Assembly: GCA_016124665.1 (NCBI GenBank)
Contig: WGNH01000008.1
Location: forward strand, 124,001-188,000
Length of the DNA stretch: 64,000 bases
Source: Alphaproteobacteria bacterium
Lineage (GTDB): Bacteria > Pseudomonadota > Alphaproteobacteria > Caulobacterales > Maricaulaceae
Direction: 5' to 3'
Below, piece after piece: positions 6,889-15,882 of the stretch (its first letter is position 1; each line of letters begins with the position of its first letter). Below the pieces are notes generated by a model. It ran no database searches and was not told the DNA's origin. It saw nothing but the letters and a program-made list of their open reading frames with translations. The translations under genes and the position numbers were made by a program.

Positions 6889-7884
6889 CTAGTCGACCGG
6901 CAGAGCGATGGGGCGCAAAGGGGCGGCATCCGCGCCGCGGAGTTTCAACGAGCCGGCGAGGAAAGCGAATTCATAGACCTGGTCGGTGGCCAATGCCTCC
7001 AGATTGACCAATTCCAGAATGGGCGCGCCTTGCTGTGCCAGCAGATAGGTGTGCACGGGCACGTAATTGCCTTCGATTTCAGAGGGGAAGGCCTCAAAGC
7101 TGAGATTGTCGGCGCCCACAATCATCGCGCCGGCCTCTTCGACAAGATATCGCGCGGCCTCCAGGCCCAGTCCGGGGGCGTTGTCCATATAGGTGGCCGC
7201 TGACTCGTATTGCCGCATGCGCCCTGTGCGGATCAGCACCACATCGCCCGTTTCCAGAACTGTATTCTGGCGGGCGAGCGCTGCGATGAGGTCCTGGCGT
7301 GTCACCCTGTAACCGGCCGGCAGTTCATCCAGTTCCTGTGCGCCGGGCAGGTCGATCAGCACGCCGCGGGCGATGATTGCCGGAATGGTTTCCGCCCCCG
7401 CGCGCTGCCAGCCGCGATCGCCGAGATGCTCATCGGCGGAAAAACCGTTCCAGATCTCGCCATTCAGGCCGAAATGGCTCAGCGCATCAATATGCGTGCC
7501 GGTGTGCGCATACATGGTGAAAGCCGATCCGGAATAGCTGACATGGTCGTTAATGGCCTGTCCGACCCTGACTGGATCATCGACCGTGGTGCCGCGGGGC
7601 GTATGGGTCATCCAGATTCGGTAATGCGGATCACCTGCCGCTTGCCAGGATGGCATGCCGATAAAGTATTCCACCGACAGGTCATAGCTCTGACCCCCGG
7701 AAATACGGCCGAGAATGGCGGCCCGGCTGGATTCGGTCATGAGGTTGAGCCGGCCGAGTTCGTCGTCATCACCCCATGGGCTGGTGCCGACGGTCTGGGC
7801 GGACAGGGCGCTCGTCAGACTCAGCGCGGCGAAGGCGGCGGTCAGGACGTGGCGGCTGGCACCGGAAATCGGGAAGCGGGTCAT
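6889..7884 (-). CDS. Exported cyclase family protein (kynurenine formamidase-like)
   Basis: A 331-residue protein of the cyclase fold family (metal-dependent hydrolases such as kynurenine formamidase and isatin hydrolase). The metal-binding motif HTGTHIDALSHF (His127, His131, Asp133, His137) is intact, as is the VLIRTGRM region. A signal peptide is likely (residues 1-29, ending ALSAQ), so it acts in the periplasm. The start at 7884 is preferred to an upstream frame because it gives the signal peptide and is preceded by an AAGGAG ribosome binding site. First gene of the operon with EamA transporter and NAD(P)-binding protein, divergent from a LysR regulator. The natural substrate cannot be read from sequence. 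Confidence 0.88.
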   Translation of the reverse strand: MTRFPISGASRHVLTAAFAALSLTSALSAQTVGTSPWGDDDELGRLNLMTESSRAAILGRISGGQSYDLSVEYFIGMPSWQAAGDPHYRIWMTHTPRGTTVDDPVRVGQAINDHVSYSGSAFTMYAHTGTHIDALSHFGLNGEIWNGFSADEHLGDRGWQRAGAETIPAIIARGVLIDLPGAQELDELPAGYRVTRQDLIAALARQNTVLETGDVVLIRTGRMRQYESAATYMDNAPGLGLEAARYLVEEAGAMIVGADNLSFEAFPSEIEGNYVPVHTYLLAQQGAPILELVNLEALATDQVYEFAFLAGSLKLRGADAAPLRPIALPVD

Positions 7885-7938
7885 ATCAATCTCCTTCGAG
7901 AGGCGCGGTTGCGCGGATGACCCTGACTTACTGTTTAC

Positions 7939-7961
7939 ATGAGCGAGAAAAACCTGCTCAT
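7939..7961. promoter_or_regulatory. LysR-type operator dyad between divergent genes
   Basis: A perfect inverted repeat ATGAGC-N11-GCTCAT in the 107-base gap between the cyclase operon (start 7884) and lysR (start 7992). LysR-type regulators usually bind T-N11-A dyads of this kind next to their own gene, so this is the best candidate site for the regulator at 7992-8888. The arms and spacing are directly visible; binding is inference. Confidence 0.6.
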
Positions 7962-7991
7962 AATGGAAAGATAATTTACTGAAGGTGCACA

Positions 7992-8888
7992 ATGGACAAG
8001 CTTACAGCTCTCCGCGTCTTCCGGCGGGTCGTTGAACTGAACGGGTTTGTGCGCGCCGCGGATGACATGAGCCTCTCCAAAGCGGCGGTCAGCAAGAATG
8101 TGCGCGAGCTGGAAACGGCTCTGGGTACCGCGCTGCTCACGCGTACGACCCGAAGCCTCTCACTCACCGACGCCGGAGCGCGCTATTTCCAGCAATGCTG
8201 CCGTATTCTCGACAGTCTGGAAGAAGCAGATCTGGAGGCCAGTGCGACCGGCAGCGGAATGCGCGGACGATTACGCATCACGGCCCCGATGTCGCTGGGG
8301 CTGGAAAGCCTGACGCAGCGGCTCATCCGCTTTCAGGATCGCTATCCCGGACTGGCGCTTGATCTTGTGCTGAGTGATCAAAGCCTTGATCTGGTGGATG
8401 GCGGCTATGACCTTGCCCTGCGCGGCTCGGGAGGGTTACGCGATTCCAGCCTGAAAGCGCGGCGGCTCTGCCAGCTTGACCGGGTGTTGTGTGCGGCTCC
8501 TTCCTATCTGGAGACGACGCCTGCCATCATGCACCCGCAAGACCTGAAGGCCCAGGACTGCCTGATCTTTTCCTATGCGGCGAGCCCCGCAATCTGGCAG
8601 TTTGAGCGCGGCGGAGCGCGCGAGGATGTGGATGTCACCGGCCGCCTGGCAATCAACAACTCCATCGCCTTGCGGACCGCTGTGCTGGCGGGTCGCGGCG
8701 TGGTGCTCATTCCGCGTTTCCTGGTGCGTTCAGAGCTGGCGGACGGAAAACTGACCGCACTCCTGCCGGACTGGTCGGCGGCGACTCAGGCGGTTTATGC
8801 CGTCTACCCCGATCACCGGGAAAGTTCGCCGAAGGTACGGGCCCTGATTGACTTCCTCGTGCAGGATTTTGCCGAGCGGCCGCTTTAA
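7992..8888 (+). CDS. LysR family transcriptional regulator
   Basis: A 298-residue LysR-type regulator. Residues 1-60 form the winged helix-turn-helix (LTALRVFRRVVELNGFVRAA, then LSKAAVSKNVRELE), followed by the linker helix and a periplasmic-binding-like effector domain (residues about 90-295; GRLRITAPMSLGLE marks its start). The domain layout is that of the DsdC/AaeR-like group. It is transcribed away from the cyclase-EamA-NAD(P) operon with a 107-base shared promoter region holding an ATGAGC-N11-GCTCAT dyad, so it most likely regulates that operon and itself. The effector is unknown. Confidence 0.93.
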   Translation: MDKLTALRVFRRVVELNGFVRAADDMSLSKAAVSKNVRELETALGTALLTRTTRSLSLTDAGARYFQQCCRILDSLEEADLEASATGSGMRGRLRITAPMSLGLESLTQRLIRFQDRYPGLALDLVLSDQSLDLVDGGYDLALRGSGGLRDSSLKARRLCQLDRVLCAAPSYLETTPAIMHPQDLKAQDCLIFSYAASPAIWQFERGGAREDVDVTGRLAINNSIALRTAVLAGRGVVLIPRFLVRSELADGKLTALLPDWSAATQAVYAVYPDHRESSPKVRALIDFLVQDFAERPL

Positions 8889-8970
8889 GGCGGCTGGGCC
8901 GTATGCTGACACCATTGTCCCGGTGCGGCGCCCGTAAGACGGACCGCCGGACCGGGTTTGGGTATTGGCC

Positions 8971-9408
8971 TCAGGCGGCCGTCTGGATGTCGACCAGTGT
9001 CAGGCCGAAATGCAGATCCTCGCCGGCCAGAGGGTGGTTGCCGTCAACGGTGACACTCTCCTCGCCGACCTTTGTGATGGTGAGCTGCTGGGTGGAGCCA
9101 TCCGGCTGTTGCGCGCCGAGCGTCATGCCCGGTTCCGGCGTCAGATCGCCGGGCAATTGGGCGCGCGGGATATCGATGACCATTTCCTCGCGGCGCGGGC
9201 CGAACGCATTGCCGGAACTGACGACGGCGGCGGCGTCCTTGCCGACTTCCATGCCATCCAGCGCCGCTTCCACTTCGGGGAAGATTTCGGCGCTGCCGAT
9301 GGTGACGGGGACGGGGGCGTCGTCTTCGGTCTTGCCAACGACGGTGCCGTCGGCGGTTTTTACAATGTAGCTTAACAGGACGGTGTCGCCCTTCTTGGCT
9401 GTTGGCAT
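8971..9408 (-). CDS. SlyD-like FKBP-type peptidyl-prolyl cis-trans isomerase
   Basis: A 145-residue SlyD/FkpA-like isomerase and chaperone. The FKBP half-motifs flank an inserted IF domain: GDTVLLSYIVKTADGTVVG at the start, EVEAALDGMEVGK, then the insert (about 65-120), and the closing VDGNHPLAGEDLHF that typifies SlyD. The histidine-rich metal-binding tail of E. coli SlyD is absent; the protein ends at DIQTAA. No signal peptide, so cytoplasmic. It stands alone, 112 bases from the AraC gene on the same strand. Confidence 0.92.
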   Translation of the reverse strand: MPTAKKGDTVLLSYIVKTADGTVVGKTEDDAPVPVTIGSAEIFPEVEAALDGMEVGKDAAAVVSSGNAFGPRREEMVIDIPRAQLPGDLTPEPGMTLGAQQPDGSTQQLTITKVGEESVTVDGNHPLAGEDLHFGLTLVDIQTAA

Positions 9409-9520
9409 GAATTCTTCCTGTATGGAGGGTGAAAAGGTGTCGCGCGTTCCAGTGACGCGCTGCGGTCCCTAAAGGTCGCAAGATGAGCGGCGGGTGTCAA
9501 ATTCGGGGGAGTTGCATCCG

Positions 9521-10708
9521 TCACTGCCCGGCATGTTCTGTTGACGCCATCGACGTGGATGCCCCCGGCATGCGGCGAAATTCCTTCGGTGTTTGCCCGG
9601 TCTCGCGCTTGAAGGCCTTGTAGAAGGTCGAGCGGGAGTTGAAGCCGACATCCAGCGCGATGTTCAAAACAGAATCATCGCCTGCGAGGATTCGTGATTT
9701 TGCGTCTTCAACGCGCCATTGAGCGACGAAGTCGAAAAACGTCAGGCTCAGCTGTTCATTCAGGGTTTGTGACACCAGGTTCGGCGGCGTGGTGACATGC
9801 CGGGCCAGTTTCTGCAGGGAGAGGCCGGGATCGAGGTAGAGTTTTTCGGTTTCCATGGCCTTGAGAATGCGTTCGGCGATCTTTTCCGCGCGCTCTGTGG
9901 ACAGGGCCGAGCGCGCATATTTTTCCGTTGCCGGGTCGCCGGAGGCCCGGGGCGGCAGATCCAGCGCATCAGGCGGCACAGGGTCGTTGGCAAAAGCGAT
10001 GAGCGTCAACATGACACCGCCTGCGAGGGCAAATACGAGCGTGTCCGGCGTCAGAAAACCGATGCCCAGATTGTCGCTCAACAGGGAGATGGCGGCGGCG
10101 GCCCACACGCCGACCAGCAGGATCAGAAATCCATCGATCCAGCGCAGTTCAAAGGCTTCAGTGTTCGAATACAGGGATTTGAGAGTCGCCCGGTAGCGGG
10201 CCAGCGTCCGCAAGGTGGCGATCAGATAGAGGATGGACGCGGCCACCCACATGAAGATCAGTGCGAAGGTCAGCAGGGTCAAAGCCGCCGGTGCGATGCC
10301 GCCGGGAAGGTCGCCGTTGATGAACAAGTCGCGCCGGGCCGGTGCAGGAAGCATCCAATAACCGAGCATGACGCCCAGACCGGCCAGGGGCAGTACGGCA
10401 TCCCGCCGCCAGTTTCGCCGTTCGGCCGTGCCGGTCAGGCGGCTTTGTGCATAGCGATAAACAGCGACGGGCAAGGCGAACATCAGCGGCAAAAGCGCGG
10501 GCATGTAGAAGGTGAAGAGGGCCGGCTGCACAGCTGTTGCCAGCGGCAGGGCGCATAATCCGGCCATCGTCACGAAAACCGAGAGCAGATAAATCCGGCT
10601 CGACCTGGCGGAATTCTGGCGTGCGCCGGTCACGGCCACCGCCAATGCCCCGGCCAGCGCAATTCCGGTCACCAGTGCCGAGAGCAAAAGAACGCCATCT
10701 GTCTGCAT
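9521..10708 (-). CDS. Membrane-anchored AraC family regulator
   Basis: A 395-residue protein with about seven hydrophobic helices in residues 5-240 and an AraC-type DNA-binding domain at about 290-390. The two helix-turn-helix units are visible: LQKLARHVTTPPNLVSQTLN and, in the second, NIALDVGFNSRSTFYKAFKR followed by TGQTPKEFRR. This 7TM-AraC layout suggests direct sensing at the membrane of a lipophilic or extracellular signal, with no separate kinase. It is divergent from a DUF2306-like membrane protein gene (start 10867) across 158 bases, the likely target region. The ligand is not deducible. Confidence 0.9.
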   Translation of the reverse strand: MQTDGVLLLSALVTGIALAGALAVAVTGARQNSARSSRIYLLSVFVTMAGLCALPLATAVQPALFTFYMPALLPLMFALPVAVYRYAQSRLTGTAERRNWRRDAVLPLAGLGVMLGYWMLPAPARRDLFINGDLPGGIAPAALTLLTFALIFMWVAASILYLIATLRTLARYRATLKSLYSNTEAFELRWIDGFLILLVGVWAAAAISLLSDNLGIGFLTPDTLVFALAGGVMLTLIAFANDPVPPDALDLPPRASGDPATEKYARSALSTERAEKIAERILKAMETEKLYLDPGLSLQKLARHVTTPPNLVSQTLNEQLSLTFFDFVAQWRVEDAKSRILAGDDSVLNIALDVGFNSRSTFYKAFKRETGQTPKEFRRMPGASTSMASTEHAGQ

Positions 10709-10866
10709 TGGCGTGGTCTAGGGGAGAGCTGCGGGCGGATCAATCTTGTGCCGGCAATTTGTCCGCGCCGTCCCGCACGGACGACAGACAGTTGCGAGAT
10801 GCGGAATAGAGGGTGGCAGACGACACATCGCCGGCCCCTTCAACTGGCATTCACAACGGACGAAAC

Positions 10867-11535
10867 ATGACTGAACCGGAACTCCTCGGCGATCTTCACT
10901 TCTGGATCGGATGCGGCGCGATTGCTGCGGGCTTTACGGCGTTTGCTTCGCGCAAGGGCGAAGGTGTGCACCGGAAAGCGGGCACGCTGTTTGTGGTCTC
11001 AATGGGATTGCTGGCGATCAGCGGTCTCTGGCTCAGCCTGGCGCGCGAGATTCTGTTCACGGTCTTTCTGTCCGCGATCAGCTTTCACGCGCTGATCACC
11101 GGATGGGCGGCGGCCAAAAGCCGGATAGTTCTGTGCCGCTGTATCAGCCGTCTGGCACCGCTCGCGTCCGGCCTGATTGGGCTGGGGGCGGTAGCGGGCG
11201 GCATGATCGCTGGCGCAAGCCCGGATGGCGCTCTCGACGGTCTGCCTCCGGACGCCTTCTACGGGCTGGCGCTCGTCAGCGCGATCCTTTGCGGGCTGGA
11301 TATCTTCTACGCCCTTATGTCTGCGCCTGCGCTCCGGGTGCGGCTGACGCGGCATTTATGGCGGATGGGTTTTTCCTTCTTCCTGGCGACCGGCATCTTC
11401 TTTTTCGGCAACAATCATGTGCTGCCGGAAATTCTGAGAACACCGTGGTTTCTGGCCCTTCCGGTTCTGGCGGTTGTTGTCTGGACCGCAGTCCATGCTG
11501 TTCGCACAAGGGTCGGCAAAGCATTTGCGAACTGA
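10867..11535 (+). CDS. DUF2306-like membrane protein
   Basis: A 222-residue membrane protein with six to seven hydrophobic helices. The N-terminal pattern DLHFWIGCGAIAAGFTAFAS then KGEGVHRKAGTLFVVSM matches the DUF2306 type (a histidine in helix 1 and KG-x-HR-x-G ahead of helix 2), possibly a heme- or quinone-related fold. The ATG at 10867 is preferred over an upstream frame start because helix 1 then follows directly. It is divergent from the membrane AraC regulator at 9521-10708 and may be its target. Function unknown. Confidence 0.8.
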   Translation: MTEPELLGDLHFWIGCGAIAAGFTAFASRKGEGVHRKAGTLFVVSMGLLAISGLWLSLAREILFTVFLSAISFHALITGWAAAKSRIVLCRCISRLAPLASGLIGLGAVAGGMIAGASPDGALDGLPPDAFYGLALVSAILCGLDIFYALMSAPALRVRLTRHLWRMGFSFFLATGIFFFGNNHVLPEILRTPWFLALPVLAVVVWTAVHAVRTRVGKAFAN

Positions 11536-11622
11536 ACCCCTTCCTCTCCAACTCTTTGAAAGAGCGGTGATCGCAGGCCGGTCAAAATTGCTCAGCCATT
11601 AAAACAAGAAAGGCAAAACCAG

Positions 11623-12294
11623 ATGAATTTCCAAAAGATAAGCGGCCTTTCGGCCATAGCCGCCGGCGCAACCTATATCATCGGGTTCTGGGTCTATTTT
11701 TCGGTGCTCGGACCCGCGCAATACGGCAGCCTGGCCGCGCCCGCCGCAGACCATGTCAGCTTTCTCGTGGACAACCAGGCGCTGATGACGCTCTGGAACC
11801 AGGTCATCTATGTGCTCAATGCGGTGCTGATGGTGTTCATCGTCATCGGCCTGCACCGGCGTCTGACGGGCAGCGGAGCCATCGCACAGACCGCATCAGC
11901 TTTCGGCTTGATCTGGGCCGGCCTGATTCTCGCCACCGGCATGCTGGAAAACATCGCCATCGGCCAGATCGTCCGGCTGGCAGAGGTGGATATGGACTCG
12001 GCGGTCGCGCTCTGGCGGTCGACGACGGTCGTCAGCGCCGGACTGGGCGGCGGCAACGAGATCACCGGCGGCATGTGGATTTTCGTGCTGAGTCTGGCCG
12101 GATTCCAGACCAAGACTCTGCCGCTGGCCGTGAATTTGTTGGGCTTTGTGGTGGGTGGCGCCGGGATTATTTCCACCATTCCGGCATTCTCAGCCGCGAC
12201 CATGGTATTCGGCCTCGGTTTTATTGTCTGGTTTATCGTGGCGGGCATTGCCTTGATCGTGCTCAAAGCGCCCAAACCGGCCGAGTCGGCCTAG
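11623..12294 (+). CDS. Predicted DUF4386-like membrane protein
   Basis: A 223-residue protein with six hydrophobic helices (approximately 8-30, 58-80, 92-115, 140-155, 162-183, 190-215). The opening SGLSAIAAGATYIIGFWVY and the long loop before helix 2 resemble DUF4386-type membrane proteins; I am not certain of the family. A ribosome binding site AAGAAAGG lies about ten bases upstream. It lies 87 bases after the DUF2306-like gene on the same strand and converges with ubiD. No catalytic motif is seen. Confidence 0.75.
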   Translation: MNFQKISGLSAIAAGATYIIGFWVYFSVLGPAQYGSLAAPAADHVSFLVDNQALMTLWNQVIYVLNAVLMVFIVIGLHRRLTGSGAIAQTASAFGLIWAGLILATGMLENIAIGQIVRLAEVDMDSAVALWRSTTVVSAGLGGGNEITGGMWIFVLSLAGFQTKTLPLAVNLLGFVVGGAGIISTIPAFSAATMVFGLGFIVWFIVAGIALIVLKAPKPAESA

Positions 12295-12307
12295 CCGTCA
12301 AATATGA

Positions 12308-12329
12308 GGGCTGGGGATCAACCCAGCCC
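12308..12329. terminator. Hairpin between convergent genes
   Basis: Inverted repeat GGGCTGGG-GATCAA-CCCAGCCC in the 23-base gap between the DUF4386-like gene and ubiD, running over the last codons of ubiD. It has no U-tract, so intrinsic termination is uncertain. Confidence 0.4.
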
Positions 12330-13820
12330 CAACGCCTCCCACATTTCATCCACCCGGCGCTTCGTCTCCTCGTCCATATCCAGCTTGTCGCCCCATTCGC
12401 GATTGGTTTCGCCATCCATCTTGTTGGTGGCGTCGAGGCCGATCTTGGAGCCGAGGCCGGAGACGGGTGAGGCGAAGTCGAGATAGTCGATCGGCGTGTT
12501 CTCGATCACCGTAATATCCCGCGCCGGGTCCATGCGGGTGGAGATCGCCCACATCACATCCTTCCAGTCGCGCGCATTGATGTCGTCATCCACGACGATC
12601 ACCCATTTGGTGTACATGAATTGCCGCAGATAGGACCAGACGCCGAGCATGACCCGCTTGGCATGGCCGGCATAGGCCTTCTTCATCGAGACCACGGCGA
12701 TGCGGTAGGAACAGCCCTCCGGCGGCAGCCAGAAATCCACGACTTCGGGAAATTGCTGCTGGAAAAGCGGGATGAAGACCTCGTTCAGCGCCTCGCCCAG
12801 CACGCTGGGTTCGTCCGGCGGGCGGCCGGTATAGGTGGAGAGATAGATCGGGTCCTTGCGCATGGTGATGGCGCTGATTTTGAAGACCGGAAAGGGCTCG
12901 ACTGAATTATAGTAACCGGTGTGGTCGCCATAGGGGCCTTCCTCGCCATATTCATCCAGCAGGACATGGCCTTCGAGGATGATTTCCGCTTCGGCGGGCA
13001 CTTTCAGTGGCACGGTCTTGCAATCGACGAGCTCTGCCTTGGCCCCGCGCAGGAGACCGGCGAACTGGTATTCCGACAGCGTATCGGGCACCGGCGTCAC
13101 CGCGGCGAGGATGGTGCCGGGATCGGCGCCGAGCACGACGGCGGCGGGCAGGGGTTCGGGCTTTTTATTCTTCCAGCGCTGATAATGCTGGGCGCCGCCG
13201 CGATGTTTCAGCCAGCGCATCAATGTCTTGTCCTTGCCCAGCTTCTGCATGCGGTAGATGCCGAGATTGAAATCGTCTTCCTTTTTATCCGACGGGCCTT
13301 TTGTGACGACGAGCGGCCAGGTGATCAGCGGGGCGGGTTCGCCGGGCCAGCAGGTCTGGATGGGCAGGCGGTCGAGATTGATGTCCTCACCGGTCCACAC
13401 CACCTCCTGACAGGGGGCGTTGCGCACGGTTTTCGGGCGCATGCTCATCACCGTTTTCGCCAGCGGCAGCATGGAGAGCGCATCCTTTATGCCGCGCGGG
13501 GGTTCGGGCTGGCGCAGGAAGGCGAGGAGCTCGCCGACCTCGCGCAATTCGGCTGCGGTGGATCGCGGCGTACCGCCCAGCGTCACCGCATTGGCGACGC
13601 GCTGCACCGTGCCGAAGAGATTGGCCAGCACCGGCATCTCAGAGCGCTCGCCCTTTTCATTGATGACATTTTCAAACAGAAGGGCCGGGCCGCCGGCTTC
13701 CAGCACGCGGCGGTGAATCTCGGTCATTTCCAGATGGCTGGAGACCGGCGCGGTGATGCGCTTCAGGTCGCCCTTTGCCTCCAGCATTGCCAGAAAATCA
13801 CGCAGGGATTTGTACGCCAT
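12318..13820 (-). CDS. ubiD: UbiD family 3-polyprenyl-4-hydroxybenzoate decarboxylase
   Basis: A 500-residue UbiD decarboxylase that uses prenylated FMN (made by UbiX) in ubiquinone synthesis. The family signature [13 protein letters not shown] is present near residue 290, with the surrounding Glu residues that act in catalysis, as are [18 protein letters not shown] at the N-terminus and [20 protein letters not shown]. The start is taken at ATG 13820; a GTG two codons upstream (13826) is an alternative. Its product pathway joins that of ubiA at 21830-22756. UbiX is not in the window. The gene overlaps no real neighbour. Confidence 0.95.
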   Translation of the reverse strand: MAYKSLRDFLAMLEAKGDLKRITAPVSSHLEMTEIHRRVLEAGGPALLFENVINEKGERSEMPVLANLFGTVQRVANAVTLGGTPRSTAAELREVGELLAFLRQPEPPRGIKDALSMLPLAKTVMSMRPKTVRNAPCQEVVWTGEDINLDRLPIQTCWPGEPAPLITWPLVVTKGPSDKKEDDFNLGIYRMQKLGKDKTLMRWLKHRGGAQHYQRWKNKKPEPLPAAVVLGADPGTILAAVTPVPDTLSEYQFAGLLRGAKAELVDCKTVPLKVPAEAEIILEGHVLLDEYGEEGPYGDHTGYYNSVEPFPVFKISAITMRKDPIYLSTYTGRPPDEPSVLGEALNEVFIPLFQQQFPEVVDFWLPPEGCSYRIAVVSMKKAYAGHAKRVMLGVWSYLRQFMYTKWVIVVDDDINARDWKDVMWAISTRMDPARDITVIENTPIDYLDFASPVSGLGSKIGLDATNKMDGETNREWGDKLDMDEETKRRVDEMWEALGLG

Positions 13821-13939
13821 GGCCACTGCCTCTTGTCCTGCGTGCCAATCTGCGATTTACCGCCGCGATGTCCAGTCTTTCGCCTGCGGCGAATGGGACA
13901 GAGGTTGAATCTGTGGTTGGGCGGCTTACCGTGAGCCCC

Positions 13940-14221
13940 ATGTCCATCCTCTATCAGATCCTTGGTGCGGTGCTCATTATTCTGGGCCTGCCACTGTTCT
14001 GGACGCCGATTCCCGTGGGCCTGATCCTGATTGCGGCCGGGCTGGCGCTGATCGTATCGAATTCCAACCGGGCGCGGGAATGGGTGCGCGCCCTGCGCCG
14101 CAAACATGACGGGCTGGACCGCTGGTTGTGCAAGGCGGAACGCGTCGTGCCGCATCCGTTTGACCGGATTCTGCAGCGCACGGAAACGGATACGGACGGT
14201 TGGGAGAGGCTGCGCGACTAG
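13940..14221 (+). CDS. Small PGPGW-like membrane protein
   Basis: A 93-residue protein with two closely spaced hydrophobic helices (about 4-18 and 24-40) separated by the turn LFWTPIPVGLIL, followed by a basic tail (ARDWVRALRRKH-type). The same design, with TPIPLGVPLFIIG and RAHRMITGYLKR, is in the protein at 54031-54342, so these are paralogues. The layout resembles the putative transmembrane PGPGW family; function unknown. I chose the ATG at 13940 because a longer frame would run back into ubiD antisense sequence. It converges with the serine hydrolase gene and overlaps its stop by four bases. Confidence 0.8.
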   Translation: MSILYQILGAVLIILGLPLFWTPIPVGLILIAAGLALIVSNSNRAREWVRALRRKHDGLDRWLCKAERVVPHPFDRILQRTETDTDGWERLRD

Positions 14222-15558
14222 TCCTCCAGCGCCGCGATGATGTCCCGCACCATGTCCCACGTGCCGGTGCGGGTATAATTGGTGGCACCCATGCGCACGA
14301 TCACGAGGTCATGTTCCGGAATGGCGAGCGTCGACTGGCCCTGGAAGCCGGACATGTAGAAGGCTTGCGGCGTCAGCTCCGGTGCGAGCCAGAAGCCCGA
14401 CCCGTAAATTCCGTCGGATCCGGGTGTTTCCGTGGTGACATAGTCCCGCCAGTTTTCCGGCAGGATCCGCGTGCCATTGGCCATGCCATCGTCGAGATAG
14501 ACCTGCATCAGGCGTGCCCAGTCGTGCGGGGTGGCATAGATGTAGGACGAGCCCTGTAGTGTGCCGGTAGCATCGGCTTCAAAGATCGGCGAATGGATGC
14601 CCACCGGTTCGAAGATGAGGGCGCGCAGGGCGCGGACCTGCTCGTCCAGCGTGCCGCCGAGGCGCGACTGCATCTCCCAGGTCGCCAGCACGGTATCGCC
14701 AGACTGGTATTCCCAATGCTCGCCCGGCGGATGGAGGCGATCGCGCGTGGCGGAAAAGCGGGCCATGTCGCGCTCAGTGAACAGCATGTCCGAATTCGGG
14801 TCGGTGCCGTCATTGATTTCATGCACGGCGCGTCCGCCTGTCATGCGCAATAGATTGTCGATCGTCGTGGCTTCTGCCTCGGCGCCCAGACCGCCGAGCA
14901 GCTCGATCGTGCCCTCCTCATATATGTCGAGATCGCCACTGAGCGTCATCGCGCCGGCCAGGGTGGCGGCCACGGATTTCGCCATGGACCAGGAATGCAG
15001 GCGGTTTTCGCGCGAAAAGCCCGGCGCGTACTGCTCGGCGACGAGGCGGCCCTCATGCAGCACGACCACGGCGAGCGTGTTGCGCGCGCCGAAACCATCA
15101 TCGAACGCCCCATCAATGGCGGTTTGCAGGGCATCTGTGTCAAAATTCGCGTCGCGATGGGCCGCATCCAGATCATAATAACGCGGCTCGTCATCCCATG
15201 GCACGGTCAGATCGCGGTCGAACTCCCGCGCGCCATGCACAAGTGTGCAGCCCAGGCCTTCGCGGTAGACGGCTTCGGCATGCCAGAGGCCAAGGAGGCG
15301 GGAATGCACCGACATGTCGTCCTCGTCGACATTGGCGCTGATCAGGGACGCGGGATCGCCGAGCAAGGGATCGACATAAAGTGATCGCGCCAGCTGTGGC
15401 TCGATATCCGAGACGAATGTCATCGAGCAGACCTGCTTGGCAGTAATGCCGGTGGCGGTCGGAATATAAATGCGGCCGATGGCCGACGTGTTTAGCCAGA
15501 CAAGGCCGACGATGATGGCGATGACGATGATGCCACCGGTCCAGCGCAGGATTTTCAT
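14218..15558 (-). CDS. Class C beta-lactamase-like serine hydrolase
   Basis: A 446-residue protein with an N-terminal membrane anchor (residues 5-27) and a serine beta-lactamase/esterase domain outside the membrane. The nucleophile motif SxxK is SMAK at 191-194; the second motif is YQSGD near residue 285 in place of YxN; the third motif appears as GFQGQ near 410. These penicillin-binding-like hydrolases act as esterases, amidases or D-aminopeptidases, and few cleave beta-lactams. An extra N-terminal region (30-150) precedes the domain. The gene is convergent with the small membrane protein and 33 bases downstream of a GNAT gene. Confidence 0.9.
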   Translation of the reverse strand: MKILRWTGGIIVIAIIVGLVWLNTSAIGRIYIPTATGITAKQVCSMTFVSDIEPQLARSLYVDPLLGDPASLISANVDEDDMSVHSRLLGLWHAEAVYREGLGCTLVHGAREFDRDLTVPWDDEPRYYDLDAAHRDANFDTDALQTAIDGAFDDGFGARNTLAVVVLHEGRLVAEQYAPGFSRENRLHSWSMAKSVAATLAGAMTLSGDLDIYEEGTIELLGGLGAEAEATTIDNLLRMTGGRAVHEINDGTDPNSDMLFTERDMARFSATRDRLHPPGEHWEYQSGDTVLATWEMQSRLGGTLDEQVRALRALIFEPVGIHSPIFEADATGTLQGSSYIYATPHDWARLMQVYLDDGMANGTRILPENWRDYVTTETPGSDGIYGSGFWLAPELTPQAFYMSGFQGQSTLAIPEHDLVIVRMGATNYTRTGTWDMVRDIIAALED

Positions 15559-15591
15559 GTGGTTCTCCCCCCGAAACGTGTTGGCCGCAGC

Positions 15592-15882
15592 CTAGTCGAA
15601 AATACCGGCCTCTTCGGGATGTTTTTGCGCCCAGGCCGCCACATAGCTGCAGCGCGGGACGATTTTGACGTCCGCTTCCTTTGCTGCCGCGACCAGTGCG
15701 CGCACGAGCTGGCCGGCAATGCCCTTGCCTTCATGGGCGGGGGGAACGCCGGTATGATTGGCGCTCCAGTTTCCTGAGCCGGTGACGGAATAGTTCAGCT
15801 CGGCCTCTGATCCATCGCCGAGATTGATGACAAAACGGCCTTTCGTTTCGCCGGCTTCATGTTTCACAGATCTGTCGGTCAT
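15592..15882 (-). CDS. YjdJ-type GNAT family N-acetyltransferase
   Basis: A 96-residue minimal GNAT domain of the YjdJ/GCN5-like type. The acetyl-CoA binding stretch VPPAHEGKGIAGQLVRALV (the V-x-x-x-x-x-G-x-G/A pattern) and the family ending CSYVAAWAQKHPE are clear. Targets of these small enzymes are unknown. Its ATG overlaps the stop of the sulfotransferase-like gene (ATGA), so it is the last gene of the MarR-hydratase-aminotransferase-sulfotransferase operon. Confidence 0.92.
   Translation of the reverse strand: MTDRSVKHEAGETKGRFVINLGDGSEAELNYSVTGSGNWSANHTGVPPAHEGKGIAGQLVRALVAAAKEADVKIVPRCSYVAAWAQKHPEEAGIFD

Noticed and set aside
12308-12329. Strong terminator for ubiD
   Set aside because: Stem is good but it overlaps the coding end and there is no U-tract, so I kept it only at low confidence.
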